A stretch of DNA of 14,364 nt, from assembly GCA_945860375.1 (NCBI GenBank), contig CAMAQR010000080.1, forward strand, positions 1 through 14,364, read 5' to 3'. Position numbers and translations under genes: made by a program. The notes under the pieces were generated by a model. The model was not told the origin of the DNA and ran no database searches. It saw only the letters and a program-made list of their open reading frames with translations. Below are positions 7,549 to 14,228 of this stretch, in pieces (positions within the stretch are counted from its first letter, which is position 1; every line of letters begins with the position of its first letter). The stretch comes from Pseudorhodobacter antarcticus (GTDB taxonomy: Bacteria; Pseudomonadota; Alphaproteobacteria; Rhodobacterales; Rhodobacteraceae).

Positions 7549-8367
7549 ATGACTTCCGAAAGCTCTACGATGACCAATTATCAGATCAAACCGTTCGAGC
7601 TGACCCCTGAGTTCGAAGCATGTTGGATGGCAGCGGGTCGTCACCTGAATTTGCGCATACTTGATGCTGGCGCATCTTGGCTACGCGCTGACTTACCTCC
7701 GTTCCGCGAGCATCTCTCTTTTGCGCTCGGCAACCAGTTGTTTTTCATTCAGATCATTGATGTGAGTTCGCTGGATAACGGGTGGTACCAAGAAGGACGA
7801 CTGACAGCGGCAGTGGAAGACGCAAATGGCATAGGCTGTATCATGCCTATGAAACGCGTCGGCTCCTCTTGGGAGGTTGTTGAAAAAGGATGGGGCTTGA
7901 TTGATTGGAAAAGCCAAATACCCCTTAATCCGTTCGAGCTAGTTACCGATGAACCTGTCTTGATGACACCTTGGGAAATTCACGACGTTGGCGTGCAAGC
8001 CGTGCGCCAGCACCTGGTGTCAAATGGATGGACAATCGCAAGCTGGCAGTCTGATCTGCATGTGGATCCGTCTATATTTGCCCACAAAAATGGTAAGCTT
8101 TGCGGTTTCGTCGTGCGAAATTCGAACAAGGGTCCGGATAAAGGCGAGCGACCGGAAAACGCGGCGCGGATCGCAGAACAGATGCTTGCGCGCGGTTGGG
8201 GCGCAAAATTCGTTGGCTTAAAAGTTGCCGCTGACTACGATCCGGAGAACCCACAGTATTATGACGCCGCAAGTGTCGATCCTATGTTTCAGCATCTAAC
8301 GCGTCGTATCAAAAGGCGTTCAAGGATGCTCTTGTCTCCGATCGAGATCGAAGAACTTGTTCCATAA
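7549..8367 (+). CDS. Hypothetical protein, possibly restriction-fold C-terminus
   Basis: Up to 272 aa; ATG at 7570 (MTNYQIK) is an alternative start, and neither has a clear ribosome binding site. I do not recognise the family. The N-terminal half is rich in aromatic residues and short strands (LSFALGNQLFFIQIIDV, WEVVEKGWGLIDWK). Residues 148-190 run helix-strand-strand: AVRQHLVSNGW, WQSDLHVDPSIF, then GKLCGFVVR. This resembles the layout of PD-(D/E)XK-like domains but lacks a clear E-x-K, so nuclease activity is doubtful. The C-terminus is basic (LTRRIKRRSRM). The gene appears more AT-rich than its neighbours, which suggests a separate origin. It ends 8 bp from the convergent integrase gene. 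Confidence 0.7.
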   Translation: MTSESSTMTNYQIKPFELTPEFEACWMAAGRHLNLRILDAGASWLRADLPPFREHLSFALGNQLFFIQIIDVSSLDNGWYQEGRLTAAVEDANGIGCIMPMKRVGSSWEVVEKGWGLIDWKSQIPLNPFELVTDEPVLMTPWEIHDVGVQAVRQHLVSNGWTIASWQSDLHVDPSIFAHKNGKLCGFVVRNSNKGPDKGERPENAARIAEQMLARGWGAKFVGLKVAADYDPENPQYYDAASVDPMFQHLTRRIKRRSRMLLSPIEIEELVP

Positions 8368-8375
8368 CTCGCAGA

Positions 8376-9635
8376 TCATGCTGACTTACGGTCGACCCGT
8401 TCGTTCTGCACAATCGTCAGCCGTGGGCGGACTGCACTGGCCACGGCATCGAGCCCCGCCCGCAGCGGGGCGTCGAGCAGATGGGCGTATCGCTGCGTCG
8501 TCTGCATTTGGGTGTGCCCCAAGAGCTTGCCGATCATCTCGAGCGACGCCCCGCCGCTGACGAGGAGCGAGGCAAAGGTGTGACGAAGGTCGTGGATCCG
8601 TGCGTCACCAATCCCGGCTTCCGCTTGAATGCGGCGCCAGAACCGTCGGATTTCCTTCACGGGCTGCCCCGGCACATCGCCAGGGAAAAGCCAGGGATTG
8701 CCCTTTGGCACCAGCAACTGGCGCTGGCGCACAATCGCCGCGACCTCGTCCGAGATCGGCACGCGGTGGACCTTGCGCTGCTTGGTGGTCGCCGCTGGCT
8801 TGGCCCAGATGCCGAGTTCAAGGTTGAACTGTTCAAAGCGCGACTGGCGGACCTCGCCAACGCGAGCACCGGTCAAGAGGCACATCCGGATAATGCCCGC
8901 GGCACGCTGATCCTCATCGGACTCCAGCGCCTTGGCCAGCCGATCGATCTCCTCCTTGGTCAGGAAGCGTTCGCGGGCATTCTCGATCCGACGATAGAAG
9001 CTGCTGGCCGGATTGTCGGCGCGCATCTCCCACTCGACAGCAAGGTTGAACATCTTGCGCAACGCCTCCCCCAAGCGATTTGCCCGCACCGGCGTGGGTC
9101 GCGCGGGTTGAAGCTTGCGGGCGCGATTGTTTGGCTTTTCCTTGTGGGGCCGCGCCCTGCCCTCCGCGACCTTCGCGAGGAGCTTCTCGACATCGGCCTT
9201 GGTGATTTCCGTGACGAGCTTCTTGCCCCAGTGCGGCGCGACCAGTTTCATCATCATGGATTTCTGGTCGGACGCGTTCGTTGGTGCGAGCCGGACGCAG
9301 TGCTCCTTGAGATAGCGATCGATCAAGTCATTGACGCGCGCCGCCTCGCGGATCTGATCACGGTCGCCAAGCGGGTCACCACCAAGGTCAACCTCACGCC
9401 GCAGGGCGCGCGCGCGGTCGCGCGCAGCTGTCACGGTCCATTCCGGCCAGCGCCCGAAAGTCATCCGGCGCTGTCGTCCAGCCACGCGATAGTCGAAGGT
9501 GAAGGCGCGGCCACCTCCTCGATAGATGCAGACCGCAAAGCCGCGGATGTCGTCATCGAAGATCTGGTAATCGCGTCCTTCGGCGGGGATGGCATCCCGC
9601 ACCAGTTTCTCTGTTAGGCGTTCTCGTGTTGGCAT
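8376..9635 (-). CDS. int: Tyrosine recombinase/phage integrase
   Basis: Complete 419-aa site-specific recombinase. It has an N-terminal arm-binding domain of the DUF4102 type (about 1-95, RGFAVCIYRGGGRAFTFDYR), a core-binding SAM-like domain (about 100-210) and a C-terminal catalytic domain. Visible catalytic residues are Arg258 (TGARVGEVR), a Lys near 285-288, His348 and Arg351 (HDLRHTFASLLV), His374 (LLGHTQ) and the nucleophile Tyr383 (TTQRYAHL). The start is well supported: AAAGGAGGTG sits 5 bp before the ATG. It probably integrates the element into a tRNA gene, as this subfamily often does, but the tRNA att core in this window is 8.2 kb away rather than adjacent, so the pairing is not proven. 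Confidence 0.93.
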   Translation of the reverse strand: MPTRERLTEKLVRDAIPAEGRDYQIFDDDIRGFAVCIYRGGGRAFTFDYRVAGRQRRMTFGRWPEWTVTAARDRARALRREVDLGGDPLGDRDQIREAARVNDLIDRYLKEHCVRLAPTNASDQKSMMMKLVAPHWGKKLVTEITKADVEKLLAKVAEGRARPHKEKPNNRARKLQPARPTPVRANRLGEALRKMFNLAVEWEMRADNPASSFYRRIENARERFLTKEEIDRLAKALESDEDQRAAGIIRMCLLTGARVGEVRQSRFEQFNLELGIWAKPAATTKQRKVHRVPISDEVAAIVRQRQLLVPKGNPWLFPGDVPGQPVKEIRRFWRRIQAEAGIGDARIHDLRHTFASLLVSGGASLEMIGKLLGHTQMQTTQRYAHLLDAPLRAGLDAVASAVRPRLTIVQNERVDRKSA

Positions 9636-9703
9636 CGACGCACCTCCTTTCCCCGTTCATGACGCGTAGATTCGCGGGTCTATCAAGGTAATCATGGCGC
9701 TCT

Positions 9704-10178
9704 GACCGGCAGGGTGGCAGCGACCGGCAATGACCCTGCATGGCGTGCCACCCCTGTGCCGCCTCGCTGCCACCCACATGCCGCTGCCTTTTGGGACGGT
9801 TAGCGCGCCGAGCCTGCCAAAACTGCTTCCGTTGAAAACATCACTCGCGCTTCAACACTCGATCTCGGACGCGTCGCGCATCGATTTCTCAAGAAAATCA
9901 GGGACCGGCACGGTAAGCGGCACGCCACTGCCGGTCACTGCCACCCATTGCCACCCCTGAATGTCGCCGAAATCTGGCCAATGTTGACGAATAAGCGGAA
10001 ATTCCGTCGATCGGGCTTGTCTGCGACATCGCGGGTGGTGGGCCGTCGGGTTTGTAAAGCCTGCAAATCGCGCTGCGACGCAGCGAAGATTTCGACTCGA
10101 TCAATAAAACAAGGGGTGGCACGGGGGGTGGCGGCGACCGCAATCTCACTGCCGGTCACTGCCACCCTGCCACCCCTG
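9704..10178. repeat. Composite GGGTGGCAGYGACCGGCART repeats in the int-xis intergenic region
   Basis: The roughly 605 bp between the integrase and the next gene (9636-10240) hold no convincing ORF but carry a composite repeat. Copies are at 9711-9731 (plus), 9927-9947 (minus), 10148-10168 (minus) and a degenerate one at 10125-10143 (plus). The half-motif GACCGGCA occurs alone at 9704-9711 and 9903-9910. The half-motif TGCCACCC recurs at 9746-9753, 9768-9775, 9939-9946, 9949-9956, 10160-10167 and 10168-10175, and reversed at 9712-9719 and 10114-10121. Such density suggests protein binding sites: operators, excisionase sites or iterons. No database family is recognised. Confidence 0.75.
10126..10167. 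repeat. Long imperfect palindrome upstream of the early operon
   Basis: Two copies of the composite repeat face each other here: GGGTGGCGGCGACCGCA on the left and TGCCGGTCACTGCCACCC on the right, with about 7 bp between. Single-stranded, it could form a GC-rich hairpin; double-stranded, it would be a two-fold site. It ends 73 bp before the excisionase-like gene, so it may act as an operator or an attenuator for the operon. No T-tract follows on the plus strand, which argues against a simple terminator. Confidence 0.5.
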
Positions 10179-10240
10179 CGTCTGTGCTTCTGCTGGCTCA
10201 CGACATTCGCCCACTGCGGGCGACAATCGGGAGAACACAG

Positions 10241-10507
10241 ATGACGCAACTTGAAACGAGCGCTGAGGCCCCGAAGACAAGGGGAAACGAAGGCGCGCTG
10301 TTGCAGGGCTGGATCAGCCGCACCGACCTCGCCCAGGAACTTGGGGTGTGCGAGGAAACCCTTCGGCGCTGGGCCGATGCCCGGCGCGGACCGGCCTTCG
10401 TGAAAGCGGGACGAAAGATCCTCTATCGCAGGACAGCCGTCCTCGACTGGCTGGAAGCCCAAGAGGTGCGTGAGCCGCGGCGTGCGCGTTCGGGTGGACA
10501 TCGATGA
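10241..10507 (+). CDS. Excisionase-like helix-turn-helix protein
   Basis: Protein of 88 aa beginning at ATG 10241, with GGGAGA six bases upstream; the longer frame from 10184 lacks such a site. Residues 22-70 form a MerR-type winged HTH (GWISRTDLAQELGVCEETLRRW, then GPAFVKAGRKILYRRTAVLDWLEAQ), the pattern of helix_turn_helix_17/excisionase proteins. It is the first gene of the early operon and faces the integrase gene across the repeat-rich region, the usual place for an Xis or early regulator. It may bind the repeats there. Confidence 0.8.
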   Translation: MTQLETSAEAPKTRGNEGALLQGWISRTDLAQELGVCEETLRRWADARRGPAFVKAGRKILYRRTAVLDWLEAQEVREPRRARSGGHR

Positions 10508-10773
10508 GCATCCCCCTGCCCTTCCGCCAGAAAAGCCGCCGCGACCATGTGCGCCAGGAATGGATCGATGATCGACGGCGCGAGGCACGCATCGTCGTGG
10601 CCGATGTCGTGAACCATTCCGATCACCTGATCAGGCTGGCCTGCAATGTCCTGGTCCAGCATGGCGAAACGCCCGAAGAGCGCGAGGACGCCCGGATCCT
10701 GCTTGTCGTCCTCGATGCGAAGTCGCCCGGGCGAGTGGACCGTGATCGACCCGAACGGGAGGGCCACCGATGA
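10504..10773 (+). CDS. Small hypothetical phage protein
   Basis: Protein of 89 aa; its ATG overlaps the stop of the preceding gene as ATGA. It is highly charged, with RQKSRRDHVRQEW and DDRRREARIVV at the N-terminus and an acidic helix ETPEEREDARILLVVLD in the second half. No family or motif is recognised. Existence is supported by the ATGA overlaps at both ends within a polycistronic cluster. Confidence 0.7.
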   Translation: MSIPLPFRQKSRRDHVRQEWIDDRRREARIVVADVVNHSDHLIRLACNVLVQHGETPEEREDARILLVVLDAKSPGRVDRDRPEREGHR

Positions 10774-11165
10774 AGCGCCGTGGCACACCCGAAGCGGATC
10801 TGCAGCGCGCTGTGGTCACGGCGCTGCGTTTCGCGCTGCCCAAAGGCGCGATCATTCACCATTGCCCGAACGAGATCACCGAAGCCGGCCCGCGCGGCGC
10901 CAAGCGGCAAGCGATCCTCGTAGGGATGGGTGTCCATCCTGGCTTCGCCGATCTGATGGTGCTCTGCGCTGGGCGCGTGCTGTTCCTCGAGCTGAAGTCC
11001 TTGAAGGGTCGGCTGAGCCAAGCGCAGGAGGCGTTTCGTGATGCGGTGACCGCGCAGGGCTTTGGCTGGGCACTGGTACGATCACTGGACGATGCGCTGG
11101 GCGCCTTGGCGGATCATGGCTTCACCACGCGTGTGGCGCCTCCGGTGAGGAGGCCTGCGCCATGA
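10770..11165 (+). CDS. VRR-NUC domain nuclease
   Basis: Protein of 131 aa, overlapping both neighbours by ATGA, with GGGAGGG before the start. It is a stand-alone VRR-NUC (PD-(D/E)XK) nuclease: an N-terminal helix (EADLQRAVVTALRF), then VGMGVHPGFADLMVL with Asp61, then VLFLELKSLKGRLSQAQ with Glu74 and Lys76, the catalytic D...ExK set, followed by the Q helix. Stand-alone phage VRR-NUC proteins are predicted structure-specific nucleases, probably acting on branched DNA during replication or recombination. It lies directly upstream of the replication gene. Confidence 0.88.
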   Translation: MKRRGTPEADLQRAVVTALRFALPKGAIIHHCPNEITEAGPRGAKRQAILVGMGVHPGFADLMVLCAGRVLFLELKSLKGRLSQAQEAFRDAVTAQGFGWALVRSLDDALGALADHGFTTRVAPPVRRPAP

Positions 11166-12172
11166 GCCATGCCGCCACCAACTGGGCCATCCAGCAGCGC
11201 GGGCTGAAACCCACGACCAAGATCGTGCTTTGGCATCTCTGCGATCGGTTCAATCCCGATTTCGGCTGCTTCCCCTCCCAAGAGCAGCTGGCCGAGGACT
11301 GCGAGATTAGCCGATCGACGCTGAACGAGCATCTGGCCCTGCTCGAGGCATCAGGCCTGATCCGTCGCGTGCAGCGTCTCAATCCCGGCAACAAGCGACA
11401 GATGCCGACCCGCTACATCTTGGCCTTCGAGCCAGGCTTTACGCAAAATCAGGGGGCCCCGTGTCCGGAAACCGGACATGGCGACAACGTGCAAGACGAC
11501 CTGACCTTCGCGATCCCCGAAAACGCTGCCGAAACTGCCAGTTCGCCGGTGGATAGCCAGCCCCCGTGTCCGGAAACCGGACGCGGAGCCGTGTCCGATT
11601 TTGCCTCCAAGCCGTGTCCGGAAAATGCCCCGAGCCGTGTCCGAAATCCGGACAGTAACCTTGTAAGAGAACCAGTAAGTAAACCAGTAAAGGAGGAGGA
11701 GGGCGCGGGCGCGCGTGACGGCCTCGATGAGGAGTTTTTCGGATCGCTGCTCTCAGCGCTGGGCTTTGACCCCAACGGGCCCCTGCCCGGCTGGTGGCAA
11801 GGCTGGCCGCCGCGTGAACATGTTCGGCGCTGGCAGACTGACCTCGGGCTGAGCGAGGCTGAAATCCTCGAGGCGGCAGAGGCGTCACGGCACGAACATC
11901 CCGAGCCCCCCGATGGGCCAAAAGCGCTGGACCGTGTTATGCAGCGCGCCGACCAGCGCAAGGCGGATGCGGCCTCGCTAAAACGACGCAAGGCAAAGAC
12001 GGCCACGGCGCAGGAACCCCGACCAATCACGGATCTGCCGGTCTTCTATGCCGAGATGGTCAACTCCGATCGCTACTTACCGGTGAGTGCGATCTCGAAT
12101 TCCATGCGCGACGCAATGCTTGCCCGTGGTCTCGTGACAGCGGAGCGCCTCCGTGAGCGGGGCATCCGATGA
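11162..12172 (+). CDS. Phage replication protein with N-terminal HTH
   Basis: Protein of 336 aa; ATGA overlap with the upstream gene and a strong GAGGAGG site. Residues 1-95 form a helix-turn-helix_36-type winged helix (LKPTTKIVLWHLCDRFN, PSQEQLAEDCEISRSTLNEHL, LEASGLIRRV), as in the N-termini of many phage replication initiators. A low-complexity middle (about 98-185) is encoded by the DNA repeat array and shows recurring CPETG/CPEN peptides. The C-terminal half has WWQGWPPREHVRRW and AEILEAAEASRHEHPEPP, then a basic stretch and a Leu-rich end. No ATPase motif is seen, so it is an initiator or adaptor, not a helicase. The lambda O arrangement, with the origin inside the initiator gene, is the closest parallel. 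Confidence 0.75.
   Translation: MSHAATNWAIQQRGLKPTTKIVLWHLCDRFNPDFGCFPSQEQLAEDCEISRSTLNEHLALLEASGLIRRVQRLNPGNKRQMPTRYILAFEPGFTQNQGAPCPETGHGDNVQDDLTFAIPENAAETASSPVDSQPPCPETGRGAVSDFASKPCPENAPSRVRNPDSNLVREPVSKPVKEEEGAGARDGLDEEFFGSLLSALGFDPNGPLPGWWQGWPPREHVRRWQTDLGLSEAEILEAAEASRHEHPEPPDGPKALDRVMQRADQRKADAASLKRRKAKTATAQEPRPITDLPVFYAEMVNSDRYLPVSAISNSMRDAMLARGLVTAERLRERGIR
11462..11654. repeat. TGTCCGG iteron array inside the replication gene (candidate origin)
   Basis: Five copies begin at 11462, 11567, 11592, 11615 and 11638. The first is a perfect inverted repeat, TGTCCGG-AAA-CCGGACA (11462-11478). The second repeats it up to the last base (11567-11582). The fifth is TGTCCGAAATCCGGACA (11638-11654). 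The third (TGTCCGA) and fourth (TGTCCGGAAAA) keep one half-site. All except the first follow one another at 25, 23 and 23 bp, about two helical turns, and each is preceded by CCG. This regular phasing is typical of initiator-bound iterons. Confidence 0.7.
11653..11691. other. AT-richer stretch with CAGTAA repeats beside the iterons
   Basis: Immediately after the last iteron, the sequence turns AT-rich for this GC-rich region and repeats CAGTAA at 11653-11658, 11673-11678 and 11685-11690. It ends in a purine run (AAAGGAGGAGGAGG). Iterons followed by an easily melted repeat region is the layout of lambda-type origins, so this could be the unwinding element. It also encodes part of a Pro/Lys/Glu linker (REPVSKPVKEEE), so protein constraints could explain some of the pattern. 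Confidence 0.4.
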
Positions 12173-12864
12173 AACACGATCGTAGTTTGCAGTCCCGCAC
12201 AGGGCATCTTGGGTCGGGGCGCCCAAAGCGGTCCATGTCGGTTCAGCAGGCACTGGAATGGGCATTCCGGGTCGAGCACGCCCAGCTTGAGTTGCCGGAG
12301 CCGCCCGATCCCGAGCGAGAGCACGGGTTTGGCTTTGGCCTCGAATACGTTCTGCTCCAACGCGCAGTTCTCGGCTGCAAGGTGGATGGCGGCCAGTACA
12401 AGATCGGCAGCTACACACATGAGGACGCCGAGGTCATCGCGGCAACCGTTGCCGGAATGCCAGACAGCCTCGGAGGCAAGCGCATGGCAATCCGGGTTGC
12501 CGAGCTCGCCCGCGCTGCGCTGACGCCGGACTGGATGCCGGGGGCGACGCCAAGATGTGTACCGGTAGAAGTAAAGCGCAACCAGCATGGGGAGCGGGCC
12601 ACCACCACCGTGGTCGGGACCGAGCGCGTGCTGTCGCGCGGGAAGTGGCGAACGGTGGAGGTGCTGGCGTGCCCGGTGACGTTCTCGCCACATCCGCAGC
12701 AGATCGAGGCGGCGCGGCGGGCGTACAGAGACTGGTGGCGGGCGCTGGACTCGGTACGGGAAGGGCTGCTGGCTGGCGGAATGTTAAGAGATGTTGAGCT
12801 GATCAATCGGATGCCAAAGGCTGAACCGTGGATCAACCGGTCCGGCTCCGCAACACCGCCGTGA
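12169..12864 (+). CDS. Hypothetical phage protein, last gene of the early operon
   Basis: Protein of 231 aa; its ATG overlaps the stop of the replication gene as ATGA. I do not recognise the family. Features are QQALEWAFRVEHAQLELPEP near the start, a basic/aromatic region RVLSRGKWRTVEVLACPVTF (about 145-170), and a C-terminal helix rich in Trp and Leu (RRAYRDWWRALDSVREGLL) ending in MPKAEPWINRS. Its place, last before the operon terminator, is where lambdoid phages keep late regulators, so a regulatory role is possible but not shown. Confidence 0.75.
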   Translation: MKHDRSLQSRTGHLGSGRPKRSMSVQQALEWAFRVEHAQLELPEPPDPEREHGFGFGLEYVLLQRAVLGCKVDGGQYKIGSYTHEDAEVIAATVAGMPDSLGGKRMAIRVAELARAALTPDWMPGATPRCVPVEVKRNQHGERATTTVVGTERVLSRGKWRTVEVLACPVTFSPHPQQIEAARRAYRDWWRALDSVREGLLAGGMLRDVELINRMPKAEPWINRSGSATPP

Positions 12865-12993
12865 TTTCGGACGCAACATCGTCACCATATGCTGATCCCC
12901 CACGGCGGCTTGCACACAACATCTATTGCGCCCTATGATTTGTGGATTGAGGGGCGCTCTAAATGCGGCAAGGACAACACCAAATCCAAAGAA

Positions 12994-13019
12994 AAAACCC
13001 GCCGCAAGCGACGGGTTTT
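12994..13019 (+). terminator. Rho-independent terminator of the early operon
   Basis: AAAACCCG-C-CGC-AA-GCG-A-CGGGTTTT forms a long GC-rich stem with one mismatch and ends in TTTTC. An A-run precedes it, so it could act in both directions. It closes the operon that begins at 10241. The stretch 12865-13074 otherwise holds no convincing gene; the 61-codon frame across the hairpin (12889-13074) is probably spurious. Confidence 0.85.
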
Positions 13020-13074
13020 CATTCGTTCTGCCATGAGGGGAGCCGAAGCCGCATTCTCAAAGCTCCCTTCTTAG

Positions 13075-13773
13075 GTGGCCCGTCAGAGCAGGCTTGTCAA
13101 GATGTATGAGTTCTCTCCAGGGGAGTTGCACCATCTTCCAAACGTGCTGTCTGCACCAAGATTTGCGACGTACCTTCAGACAAGCGACAATAATCGCGAA
13201 GATGCTCTTCGGCTATACCTCTGGAATCTCAAGATTTCTGCTGCTCTGATGGTCCCGCTGCACATCGTGGAGGTCACCCTTCGCAACGCCGTGGTTGAGG
13301 CCATCGAGACCGTTCACGGCGGGACGTGGCCCTGGTCCGCAGGTTTCTTGCGCTCCCTGCCCAACCCAACGCCCCCGAATTACAGCCCCCAGCGCGATCT
13401 GACTGTCCTCGGCGGCAAGCACGCGACATCGGGTAAGATCATCGCCGACCTGAAGTTCGTTTTCTGGGAGCGCATGCTGACGAAACGTCACGATGGGCGA
13501 ATCTGGAACCAGCACTTTGCTACCGTTTTCCCCAACGCGCCGACAAACCGCCAAGCCAGTGCTCTCAGGAACGAAGTCTACTCGCACGTGAATGAAGTCC
13601 GCGAGCTACGAAATCGTATCGCGCATCATGAACCAATCTTCTCTCGAGACCTTCGGGCTGACCTTGGGAGAATGGACACGATTGTTAGGTGGCGGAACAA
13701 CGAGACCGCGGACTGGATGGCCAAGATCAACGGCACGTCAGAATTGCTCGAGAGCGATCCGCGTCGGGCGTGA
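13075..13773 (+). CDS. Abi-like HEPN protein (abortive infection family)
   Basis: Protein of 232 aa from GTG 13075; ATG 13102 (MYEFSPGEL) is a good alternative with AGCAGG upstream. It matches the Abi-like (AbiD/AbiF) pattern: an N-terminal region with LSAPRFATYLQ, a helical middle (ALRLYLWNLKISAALMVPLHIVEVTLRNAV) and the HEPN signature RNRIAHHEPIF with Arg179 and His184 (R-x4-H), the RNase active site of HEPN toxins. Proteins of this kind cause growth arrest on phage infection in Lactococcus. It stands alone, after the operon terminator and before the late genes, the position of an accessory (moron) gene. No antitoxin gene is apparent next to it. Confidence 0.83.
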   Translation: MARQSRLVKMYEFSPGELHHLPNVLSAPRFATYLQTSDNNREDALRLYLWNLKISAALMVPLHIVEVTLRNAVVEAIETVHGGTWPWSAGFLRSLPNPTPPNYSPQRDLTVLGGKHATSGKIIADLKFVFWERMLTKRHDGRIWNQHFATVFPNAPTNRQASALRNEVYSHVNEVRELRNRIAHHEPIFSRDLRADLGRMDTIVRWRNNETADWMAKINGTSELLESDPRRA

Positions 13774-13805
13774 TCCCCCCCGGCATGGTTCCTCCCGGAC
13801 CCCAT

Positions 13806-13815
13806 CCGTATACGG
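13806..13815. repeat. CCGTATACGG palindrome downstream of the Abi gene
   Basis: A perfect 10-bp palindrome inside CCCCATCCGTATACGGGGGG, 33 bp after the Abi stop codon, flanked by C-runs on the left and a G-run on the right that could extend pairing. It may be an operator or part of an mRNA end structure. No T-tract follows, so it is not a standard terminator. Confidence 0.3.
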
Positions 13816-13860
13816 GGGGGCGCAGCCCGAGACTTTTCTAGCGTCTGGCCTTTTCACCGG

Positions 13861-14021
13861 GGAATCCACCCGGAAGCCACCTGCGCCGGCTCGGCGGAGA
13901 TTTCGACTCATTTTCAGGGGCTTGCGCAACCAGCGCTCAGGGAAAGGTGGATTCCTGACCGGATCCAGGGAATCCACCCAGAGGAATCCACGGACCTCGG
14001 AAGCCACTCCAGGAAGCCACC
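13861..14021. repeat. GGAAKCCACC decamer cluster upstream of late genes
   Basis: Seven copies occur within 161 bp: 13861-13870 (GGAATCCACC), 13872-13881 (GGAAGCCACC), 13946-13955 (minus strand, GGAATCCACC), 13969-13978, 13983-13992 (last base G), 13999-14008 (last base T) and 14012-14021. They alternate between a T and a G at position 5. The area between the Abi gene and the next start (13774-14228, about 455 bp) has no convincing gene; a 158-codon minus-strand frame across it overlaps a terminator and looks spurious. A protein-binding role is inferred. Confidence 0.75.
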
Positions 14022-14116
14022 TTCGCCTGGGCTGGCCAGAAGGTATTGATTCAAAGTCAAAAAACGGTTTGACAAAGCTGCCCCCCTTGACGTACCCCTT
14101 GATCATCGAAGAATTG

Positions 14117-14150
14117 CGCCCGGAGGAAACCCTCGCGGGCGTTTCGTTTT
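14117..14150 (+). terminator. Rho-independent terminator before the late region
   Basis: CGCCCG-GAGG-AAAC-CCTC-G-CGGGCG is a stem of 10 pairs with one bulged G, followed by TTTCGTTTT. It is a strong terminator on the plus strand, lying about 340 bp after the Abi gene and about 80 bp before the ParB-like gene. A TTGACA at 14069-14074 lies upstream, but no matching -10 is clear. Confidence 0.8.
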
Positions 14151-14228
14151 CCTGACATCGTGGATCGCAAAACCTGGCGCCTGAGCGCGGCCACAGGACA
14201 TTGCGCACGCCCATGCGAGCCCTGCCCT

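Noticed and set aside
7463..7610. Two tiny frames (28 and 43 codons) between the 6861 and 7549 genes
   Set aside because: The first overlaps the preceding stop as ATGA, but neither has a good ribosome binding site or a recognisable sequence; too little support to call.
8481..9617. 378-codon plus-strand frame opposite the integrase
   Set aside because: The minus strand has a full set of catalytic integrase residues and a strong ribosome binding site; the plus frame is a high-GC shadow.
9704..10178. CRISPR array
   Set aside because: Repeats are short, in both orientations and irregularly spaced, with no uniform spacers and no cas genes.
12889..13074. 61-codon frame across the early terminator
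   Set aside because: It reads straight through a strong hairpin terminator and shows no domain; its Lys/Arg-rich part is the terminator sequence itself.
13738..14214. 158-codon minus-strand frame between the Abi and ParB-N genes
   Set aside because: It overlaps the end of the Abi gene and the terminator at 14117-14150, and its composition reflects the decamer repeats rather than a protein fold.
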